Assembly: GCA_019671135.1 (NCBI GenBank)
Contig: JAHRHY010000009.1
Location: 1,984,001-2,048,000, forward strand
Direction of reading: 5' to 3'
Source: Linnemannia hyalina
Lineage: Eukaryota; Mortierellomycota; Mortierellomycetes; Mortierellales; Mortierellaceae
Length of the DNA: 64,000 nt
The notes under the pieces were generated by a model. It saw nothing but the letters and a program-made list of their open reading frames with translations. It did not search any database and was not told the DNA's origin. The position numbers and the translations under genes were made by a program. This document shows, one piece after another, positions 22,516-31,700 of this stretch; the stretch's first letter is position 1; each line of letters begins with the position of its first letter.

Positions 22516-24114
22516 TGTGTGCCATATGTCATCTTCCTTTCCCTCCCTTCCCTCCTCATGGTCATCAATGGCGGTTTATTCTATCACCACAATTTGAGCA
22601 CATGTTGTGTGTGAGTGCAAGTGAGTGGAAACAACAAAAAAAGAGGGAGACTGCAAATGGATTATTGATTACAATAATTAACAGGGACCCAAAAGAAAAA
22701 GTGAGAGAAAACAAAAAACAACAACATAAGACAAGAAGGCAGAGATATGACATCCAAGCGTACCCAGTAATAATTATTGTAATATTTTTATTACCGATTC
22801 AATACTTTCGCCCATTGAATCGATAATGTCCTGCTCCCCTTTTTCTCTCTCTTTCCTGTTCATACATCTCTCTCCTTTTATGTGTATGTGTTTGTCTTTG
22901 CTCTGAATTCCCTCGCACACTTTTTTTTTTGTCTCTCGCATCCTCCCTTCCCTTTCTTTGCTTCCCTTGTCTTCTCTCCGACTACAAAACGACAAATACG
23001 TATCGTACAAAACCCAATCCATCCAACTTTTTTTTTTCTTTGTTGATTGATGGCCAACAACAACAACAACAGTTGTTGTTGACAACCCCCTTGGCTCAAT
23101 TTTTTTTTTTTACTTTTTTTTCTACTTCTTATGCCCAAGTCAGTTGGGAAAGAAGGAAAGGGGTTGTGTTGGAAGGGGAAAAAAAAGAGGAATGAATTGA
23201 ATCCATGCAAGCATTCCTATTCAATAGGAGTTACAATACATGAGTGTGTGTAATGTTGACCCTTTTTTGTATCCATGCTTTTGTCTGTGTATCTGTGTCG
23301 TTGTATTCATGTCTTTCGCGCTCTTGTCCCTCTGTCATTCTCAACACAAAAATATCAGTTCCAATCTTATTGGATGCAAACAACAGACACCACCATCCCA
23401 TCCCACAATCCACACACTCACACACCCCATTACCCCTCTGACAGTTGTTCACATTTCTTTGGCGTCGCTCTTTCTTCATTATCCATCATCAACCCTCGAT
23501 ATCTATATACTCCATACCATTGACCATTTCATTCTCTGCCTTGTGTGTGTCTGTATACCCCTTTGTCTTTACATTCATCCGTTTGTATGTCTCCCTGTTC
23601 TGTCTTTGTCACGGAATCAAAGACGAACACCACATCCACCCGCACAAACAAACAAACAAACAAACAGACAAACAAAAACCAACCACATAGGAAAATAGAC
23701 CAATAATGTTTGTAAGTTCCCTTCAGTTTGACTAACGACTTTTTTTTGTTTCTTCTTTTCCCTCGCCTCTTCCTCCTTCTCACTCACTGCTCTCCAATTC
23801 TTCAATTGTCTGTCCATCCTTGTGTGTGTTTGGCTCTGTTTGATTTCGTTCTTGGCTGTTGTTATCCCCTTTTTCCCGCTCGCTCTCAGAATAGCATTTT
23901 TTGTTTTTTGTTTTGTTCGTCCGCTCTTTTTTTTTCTTCATCTTTTCCTGTTTTCTCCTTTTCCTTCTTTCTTCCTTACGCTTGATCCGCACGCACCATC
24001 GATCCCCTACTGTCCGTCTCCGTCCGCCTGCCTTTGTCCTTTCTCTTTTATCTGTCCTCCGTCCTTACAAAAACAAACAAACAAAAAGAAGCACCAATCG
24101 CATCCCTCTTGCCC
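19224..24114. other. Long non-coding stretch upstream of the C2H2 gene
   Basis: About 4.9 kb with no gene I can support. It includes many homopolymer and dinucleotide tracts: A23 at 20680-20702, T23 at 21220-21242, T22 at 21848-21869, T21 at 22140-22160 and (GT)n at about 22485-22520. From about 20,770 to 24,110 the plus strand is strongly CT-rich, as expected for a long promoter and leader of the regulator starting at 24115. The 5' UTR may be spliced: TTGCCCATGCAG at 24109-24120 itself resembles a 3' splice site. Long frames here are T-tract artefacts (Phe/Ser/Leu only). Confidence 0.5.
22485..22520. repeat. (GT)n microsatellite
   Basis: A GT repeat with one interruption (GTATGT), in the long upstream region of the zinc-finger gene. 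No coding role is apparent. Confidence 0.9.
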
Positions 24115-26005
24115 ATGCAGCACTACCAGTCTTTCCCTGCAGACACTATCTACGCCCCCGCCATGGATCCCCATTATCTGAACAACAACCCAAGCAACAA
24201 CTACCCCCCTACCCCTGCGCAAATGGGTCCCCGGTCCACGCCCCACCACACTCTCCCACATACATCCCACGCTCGGACTCATTCAAGATCAAATTCGGGT
24301 GCCTTCCCTCCTCACAACCAGGGTCCTTTCCCTCCACAACAACCACCATCACAGATGCAACAGCAACAACCACAGCTTATCGATGCTCCCATGGGCTACC
24401 AGGGGAACCATCCTAACCAGGCACGACCCTACACACCTGGCCCACAGGGCATGAACGGATATGGATCCCCTCCACCACCTACCTACAACCCTGCATCTCA
24501 GGACCCTCACCTCCACCAGCGTGCACCCCACCACCCTCATCCTTATCATGCCCCTGCCCCTCCAATGACACACTCCCGCAGTCATTCCCGTTCCCATTCT
24601 CGCTCGCAGTCGCACTCACAGCAGCAGTTTGCCTCTTACCCTTCTATCCAATCTCCTCCCCCACCACAACCATCTCTTGCCCCTCGTCATGGTTCTCCTG
24701 CTGCCCCAGTCTCGCACCCCCACTCTCGCTATGGCCAGGAGGGATACATGGACTCTCAGATCGACCCTGTCCGGTTCCCAATGCAGGTTCCTCAGCCTCC
24801 AGCACCCCGCCACATGATGGATGAGCAGATGCACCCACAGCTGCAGCAGCAGCTTGACCGCGAGATGAGCCATGGCCCTATGGTTCCTCAAGTCCAAGAG
24901 CCCCTTGCAAGAGCCACCCCTGCTCCCGCACCCGCTCCTATCTCTACCCCCGTCCCCACATCTGCATCAGCACCCGTGGCAGCAGCAGTCGAAGAGGAGG
25001 CTTCTGATGCATCAAAGTGCCCCGACTGTGGTAAGGTCTACAAGCATGCTGCTTCTCTCTTGAAGCATCGTTGGGAGCATTCCGTCTACTGGAAGGTACG
25101 TTTAGATACATCTAATTTTTTTTGCAATAGTGTGCATGATGCATTTTGATGAATCTGAGCACCATGTCTGACCTCTATTCTCCTTTTTTTCATTCCTTTC
25201 CTTTCTTTGTCACACTTGTGTCACCTGAACCGGATATTCTCATTGATGGTTGTTTCATAATACCAACAACGGATAACACCAAAAACAGCCCGCCGCAAAG
25301 TTCCTGTTGTCCAAGCACCAGCAGGTTCAATTGATGGAGGCAGCCGCCATCCTTTTGGGTATGGACGAGTCCCGCCAGAGCGACAAGGACCCCATTGTCC
25401 GTATGATGAGCCGCCAGCGTGGTCAGTCTGCCGCTGGGACAGCCATCTCATCCCTCTCCCCCGCCACATCCACAAAGTCCCTCTCGGCCTCTCCCCCACC
25501 CATGGCCGAGCGAGCATTGGCATTGAAGCAGGAGACCGCCGGTATGATGAGCCCACCTGCCTTTGTCGGACGCGCCTCCAACACCACCCGCCACTCTGTT
25601 ACATCCACCACCTCGACAGCCTCGTCCCTGTCATCGACCCCTCCATCTTTGGCTCCTGATGACAACGAGAGTGTGATTGAGGCCGAGGATGATATGATGT
25701 CTATGCCACCTTCTCTTCGCCAGCCTCACCAGCAACTCATGCAGCAGCATCACCACCAACAGCAACAACACCACCACCATATCCAGCAACAGCAGCCCCA
25801 TGGTCTCCCTCACCACCAGCACCACGGTCAACAGCAGCTTCAGCAGCACTCCCACCAACAGCCACCGATGATGATGGACATGGACTTGAGACAGAAGCAT
25901 TCGGAGCCTCAGTACTATCAGCATGATTCCCGATACCCCGCCTACCACCAGCAGCAACCCCCACAACAACATGCCGAGCCCTACGCCCCCTACTACCACC
26001 ACTAA
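24115..26005 (+). CDS. Single C2H2 zinc-finger protein with Pro/Gln/His-rich arms
   Basis: Two exons, 24115-25095 and 25289-26005, joined in phase 0; 565 residues. The start ATG at 24115 gives MQHYQSF; a second ATG lies at 24163 (MDPHYLNN), and because 24120 looks like an acceptor, the true first exon could be further upstream. Residues 1-295 are Pro/Gln/His/Ser-rich with an SHSRSHSRSQ patch. A single C2H2 finger lies at about residues 302-322 (CPDCGKVYKHAASLLKHRWEH: C-x2-C-x12-H-x3-H). Across the splice junction it runs into a conserved helix, SVYWKPAAKFLLSKHQQVQL with MEAAAILLGMD. In fungal proteins I know, this finger-plus-helix unit is conserved while the flanks vary, so it is probably the functional DNA- or protein-binding core. 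The C-terminal 100 residues are Gln/His-rich. Likely a nuclear regulator; targets unknown. Confidence 0.85.
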
Positions 26006-26516
26006 GTCACTCCTCGCTTCGACGTCGTCAGTGAGCACTTTCTTTTTTCTTTTTACTTTTTCGTTGTTAAAGTTCCTTTCTGTATTCCTTCCTCCAATGT
26101 CATTTCAACGTCACCATCATCAATCATGTCTTTTGTTTCCTTGCTTTTCCTTACCAGTTATGTTTGTAGCTTTTGTTAGTTACTCTTCATTTTTTAGTGC
26201 AGTGTAGTTTTTTCCTTCGTCCTTTTTTCACACCCATGTAAATATAGTCCTTCAAAATAGTTTCTTATCCTTCTTACCTTTTTTCCCAAAAAAAAAGCCT
26301 AAACAAAAAACAACATCGAATCCCAACTGTTCCTGTTCTTTTTCTCTTTTCGCCTTTGTGCCGTGCCGTGCTATGATCATGTGTACATATACTACATGCA
26401 CTATTGTCTTTGTTACAGCTGGAAAAAATGTAAAAGTTTATTTTTTAACGAAGGAAAAACAAGGGGAGTCCTTTGCATGGCATGGTAACGGCAAAGGGTT
26501 GAAGGAAAAAGATGGT
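26006..26516. other. Convergent 3' flanks
   Basis: About 0.5 kb between the C2H2 gene (plus) and the myosin light chain gene (minus), which converge here. T-rich on the plus strand; it should hold both 3' UTRs. No other feature. Confidence 0.5.
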
Positions 26517-28356
26517 TTATGCCAAGAGGTCGCGGACAAAGACCTCGTAGTTGACAAGCCCGTCCTTGTCGACAAGAGCGCCGGCCATCAACTCCTCGAT
26601 CTCCTCTGCGCTCAACACCTCTCCCATAGTCGTCAACACTAAATAATAATAAAAAAAAATCAACATGTTTTTGGTTAGATATATCTCCATAAGGTTGTGG
26701 TAGGGAAAGAAGACAAGAAGGTGGAGGAAAGGAAAAATGGCGTACCGTGACGGAGCTCTGAGGCGGGGATGGTGCCGTTGTCCTGGGTGTCAAAGACCTT
26801 GAAGCCTTCGATCAGCTGGTCGGGCGTGCCTGCGGGCTTGAATCCGTCGGCGCGCAGGGCGACCTTTGTGAACGAGTCGAACGACACAACTCCCGTCGCT
26901 AATATTTTTTTTTTTGTTATTTATCAAGGATAGAAAGAGAGGAAGAAAAAGGAAGAGATCATGCGGGTTAGTTGACATGTCATTCGGTAAAAGTTACCTT
27001 TTGCCAATTAAAAGAGTCATACGGGAAGGAGAAAGGGTTAGAACTTGGGAAGGGGGGGAAAACGTACAGGAGGGGTCAGCTTGGGCGACGAGCTCTTGGA
27101 TCTCGGACTGGGTGGGGTTCTGGCCGATGGAGCGGAGGAGGTTTCCGAGGGAAGAGGTGGCAATGTTGCCGGAGCCCTTACGGTCAAACAGGTTGAAAGC
27201 CTCCTTGAACTCTGTTAGGTGACGTATAGAGAGAAGAGTAAGGTAGGGGTGATTAGATAAGACAGTTGGGGTTGGTCTATGACCATTGACATTTTGTCGA
27301 GTATGTTCATAAGTATGGTGGAGTGTCTCCTGTGGCAGTTTCCTCGAGCCTCGTTTTTTTCTTCAGAGTGTCGACTTGTTAAGAGGAGGGTTGGTGTGTG
27401 TTTTGTCATCTTGGCTCTTCCTGAAATTAGTTTCCTTCATCCGATGATTCCTTTTGTCTACCGCTCTTTGTCTGTGTTTCCGCGTGGTATCCTTAAGAGG
27501 TTTCGACGGACATAAAAAGAGGGCACAAAGTGTATGTGACAACGTGGAAAAAGTAAAAAAAAGATGAGCGATTCCCATTGCTCTGAACAAGTATGTTGGT
27601 TGTGCCGTACCCTTGACCTGATCGTTGTTGATGGCAGCCTATTGTGTGATGAAGGAGAGGAATAAGGAGATGTTAGCTTATTTGGTCACCACAAAAGGCA
27701 AATCGCATCAGCTCCACGCGTTCAGTCCGTTGGTTTCAGGCAGAACGGAGAGGCGAGTGTGGCCTGAAGCGCTTTTATCGATAGGAGGAGCAATTGAAAG
27801 CGTTTGAGGTTGATATGCCTGTCAACGCCTGTTGGGTTGTGTTCCTTGTCACTTGCCATTGTTGTATATATGTGAGAGTGGGGGTGGTTGGGGCTGGGTG
27901 TGTTATATGTGTGAGGATGGAAGATGATGAAAGGAAAAGAAAAAAGAAGAGGAAAAAGTACAGGGGCAGGGGCATCCCTTTAGAGTTTTCTGACCTGTCA
28001 ACACGTGACATTTTCCCTTTCGCACCTTTGCCTGGCTTGACAATACGGAAGATATTGTGTAGTAATGTCGCTAAAACGGCCAACAAACATAAACGAGAGA
28101 CTTTTTCTCAGCTGCCGGAGGGTGTCAAACAGGAGGGTGGATGAGCGCAAACCATTCGTATGGTGAGGTAAAGAGCAAGATAGAAGTATGCCAACGCTAG
28201 GGGCGCTTCCTTGTCAAGGAATGAACGGATGACAGGACATGTTCGGTGGTGACGAGTTAGGGGGACAAGGTAGAGACAACAGTCATCAAAACCCTTTGCT
28301 TTTGCCTCGCGTCAAGTACCTGAAAAATGACCAAAAATCAAACAATGGCATACCAT
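26517..28356 (-). CDS. Essential myosin light chain (Cdc4/Mlc1-like), EF-hand protein
   Basis: Four exons are firm: 27638-27611, 27211-27068, 26898-26746 and 26638-26517. They encode AAINNDQVKEFKEAFNLFDR onward, through SLGNLLRSIGQNPT, FDSFTKVALRADGFKPAG, FKVFDTQDNGTIPASELRHV and LTTMGEVLSAEEIEELM to NYEVFVRDLLA. The acceptor at 27639 opens in phase 0 directly on Ala, so the initiator must lie in a separate exon. The best candidate is ATG followed at once by the donor GTATGCC (ATG at 28356-28354), giving 149 residues, the normal size for this family. That first exon is tentative and implies a 715-bp intron. Of the four EF-hand units only the third keeps near-canonical ligands (DTQDNGT), typical of essential light chains that do not bind calcium. 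The family binds the IQ neck of myosin II/V and is required for the cytokinetic ring. Confidence 0.85.
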
Positions 28357-28748
28357 GCGCTATTCAAAGACGAAGGGAGAGTGCCAAGAGCGAAGGAAGA
28401 AGGGAGAGAGGTAGTTACAAAAGTGTCGAAGTGCTAGCTGTCAGACTTGAACAAACCCGGGCCTCCATCAGTAGTTGATTGAGACGAAGGTTGCAGCTCG
28501 CAACCGTTCCTGAAAAAAAAAACGCCCCCGTTATGATTCAGTGTAAAATTAAGTCTCTCGCAATGTCCTTTCTCGCCTTCGCGTCCGGGGTTTTCCCTAT
28601 CTGTGTACCTGCATCCTGGTTTACACTCCTCTCTTTTCTGCTCATGCACATCCAGGTGTACACGAACAAGCATAAAACAATATCCACAATAAGGTAACTT
28701 CAGGTGGTTTAAGTAAAGTCAGTGGGAGATGTAACTTGATGTGTGGCT
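28357..28748. other. Intergenic between light-chain and NLR-like genes
   Basis: About 0.4 kb separating the tentative light-chain start from the 3' end of the NLR-like gene. It should hold the light-chain promoter and the NLR 3' UTR. No feature recognised. Confidence 0.45.
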
Positions 28749-31700
28749 CTAGTTGGACGAAACCGATCCAGTAGCGCCGCGCTGCTCGAGCAACCTACGA
28801 TTCATCGCACCGAGACCAATAACATCACCGAGAACGGCACTAGAGGCGACTAGCACAGCAGGCCCAGAAGACCACACCAAATCAACAGAAACTCTTCCTA
28901 ACCCATCCTTGTCCTCTACCACCCGCCAGGCACGGATCGATCCTTCGTCACTTGCCGTCACAAACTCCAATTTATTGGGCCTCCAAACAACGTCGTTAAC
29001 AGCCCCTGTGAACCCCTTGATGATCGTCACACAGTCATGATCCTGCAACGGTACTGCCTCCTGATCCTGATCTGGGGATGGCAGCCTCCAGAGTCGAACA
29101 CTGGTGCGGTGCGCTGTTGCTACCCACTGGCCGCAGGATGAGAACGCAAATTTGTAGCTGTACGTGTCCTGCCTCACGATATAGCGGAAATCCTGGAGTT
29201 GCTGGTCGTCGTCCCATAGTCGAATGGTTCCGTCTCCGTGGCAAGAGGCGACCTGGAGACAGCCGGGCTTATAAGCGATAGCATTCGTTCTGTGCAGACC
29301 GATATCGATCGCCTTATCTGCCTTGAGTTCGCCAGTGCCTGCCTCCCAAAGTTGGACAATTCCCTTCCAGCATACCGATGCAATCCAACGACCATCCGGA
29401 GAAAATGCAACGCTCTGTACACTTCCCTTATGGCCAATCAGAACATGAACGGCTGCTCCTGACCGGGTATCCCAAAGACGCACCGTCTTGTCAAGACCGC
29501 CTGAAGCAAGCCAGCGACCACAAGGTGAGAAGGCCACAGAACCCACGCCAGACTTGTGCCCACTAAGAACAAAGAAGGCAGCGCGGGATTCAACACTCCA
29601 TAGAGTCACTTCGTTCTCTCTGCCGCCGATGGCTATCTGGAGACCGTCTGGGGAGAATGCAGCGCAGCATGTATTGTGCAGGTGTTCGGGAAAAACAAAA
29701 TCGAGGTCTCCCGAATCCGCGTTGAGTCGTCGCAAGAGTGCGAATTGACTGCCGGTGATGAGCAGCTGCTGTCCGTCCGGAGAATATGTCGCGTATAATT
29801 GTGGGTATGTTGTGTCATGAGAGTCGAACCCTGCTCTAGACGAGTTCACCTCCCACAGCCGCAGAGTCTTGTCGTAGCTTGCTGAGGCGATGTACAAGCC
29901 ATTGGGTGAAAACCGAACGCAGCTGACGGTTTTCACATGATTTAAAAATGACGAGACAAGTAAGCCGGAACGAGAGTCCCACAGCTTCACTGTACGATCC
30001 CGACTGCATGACGCGATCCAACGGTCGTCGGGTGAAAAGACGATGCCGTTAATTCCAGATGAGTGTGCTACCCAATTCCGTTCCGGCCTCAGGGTGGTCG
30101 CTGTTACCTCCCACAGTCGCAACCGGCCTCTGACGGAGCCTGTAGCGATTCGCTGACCGTCAAGTGAATATGTAACACAATACTGGCCAATACCCTCGCA
30201 AGGCACGAACACAAGCAACCCGGTGAGTGTGTCGAATATTCGGATCATCCCATCCTTACCGACGGAGGCAATGATGTTCCCGTTAGGTGAATAGGAAATA
30301 CTGGTAACCTTGCCAGCGCTTTCGGTCCAAGTGAAAACGGAAGCACCAGTCCGAGCGTCCCAGAGTCTCACCGACCTGTCGCCACTGGCCGTTGCAACCT
30401 GCTGGCCCGTTGGTGAGAACTCTACCACTGCTAACCGGTCCGTGTGTCCCTCCAAAATGAAGTCGGTTGATCCAGTCTCGCTGTTCCAAAGCCGTGCTGT
30501 TTCGTCGTAGCTGCCAGAAAGAAGTTGTTGGCTGTTCGGTGAATAAGCCAGACTTGTAACGCGGTCTTGGTGCCCTTGAAACACTTGAATCCTTGTCCAG
30601 GTTGCAGTATCGTAGATGCTGATGTTGCCGTTGGCCAGGCCTGCCGCGAGAAACTTGCCGTCAGGAGAAAAGGCGCACGAGATGACCTTCTCCAGCTCCT
30701 CCAAGTACGGCAACTCTCCAAATTGTGTTCCATCCATGCCTGCACGGCTGAGATCGGCCTGTCGAATCCATGTCTTGGAGAGATTGACACCCGTCAAGTC
30801 GGCATCCTGTAGTTGTGCAGAGTCAAACTGCCCACCGGTAAGATCCGCTCCTGGAATGCGAATGCCTCGAAGATCAGCTCCATGAAATTGCACACCGGCT
30901 CGGACCAGGATCGTAATGGCGTTAGCCGCAGCCCGGCTCGCTTGGGCGTTCGACTTGGACAACCCGATGACTGCTAGGAAATACTCCTTGCACCTGACAC
31001 TCTGTTTCACGCGATCGCTCAAGAACTGGATCACAGAGGGCTCGGCAAGTAGATTACGAGTGAACAAATGACTGTTGGTGTCGACCAACTGGTCGTCAGG
31101 CGTGCCAGGATTCATCTGGGGAGTCGATACATCGTCGCCGCCATGACTGCTTGGATCAAAGATAGCACGCGAGAAAAAATACTCAAGCATGGACCGATGA
31201 AGGAATCGGTGCAAGTTGCCGATGCGGGTCAAAGGGCTCGAATCTCGTAGGAGTCGGACTTCTGCATCTTGTCTAAAGAACTGAGCTTTCCAAGAGTTCT
31301 TGTCGTGAACATACTGGACAATCGGGTTACCCTCCTGTTGCTCAAAGATCGCCAACGCCAGCCTCGTGGAATAGTCAATACTCTTGGAAACAAATCCCAT
31401 GTCCAGAAGTTCGTCGAATACAATGCGATCTGCCATTGACAACGTGTTGCTCTGAAGTCGTCGCTTATTGACATTGCTCCAGTGCTCCACAAATGTGTCG
31501 TATAGCTGAGTGCGGGTGATCCTGATAGTCGACAGATCCTGCTTGCTTTCAACGACCCCTGGCAGTGCCTCCAGCGCTAGTGAGAGCAGAAACGGATTCT
31601 TGACCAGGTCCATGAGGTTTGGGATGATCGTCAGTTTGTCCATATAGTCCTCTGTGCGCCAGGTCCTCGGCTCGAGGAGAGCATATTGCTCGACATAGTC

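Noticed and set aside
21909..22826. 305-residue open frame on the plus strand
   Set aside because: Phe/Ser/Leu/His strings translated from T and CT tracts; no domain, splice or codon support.
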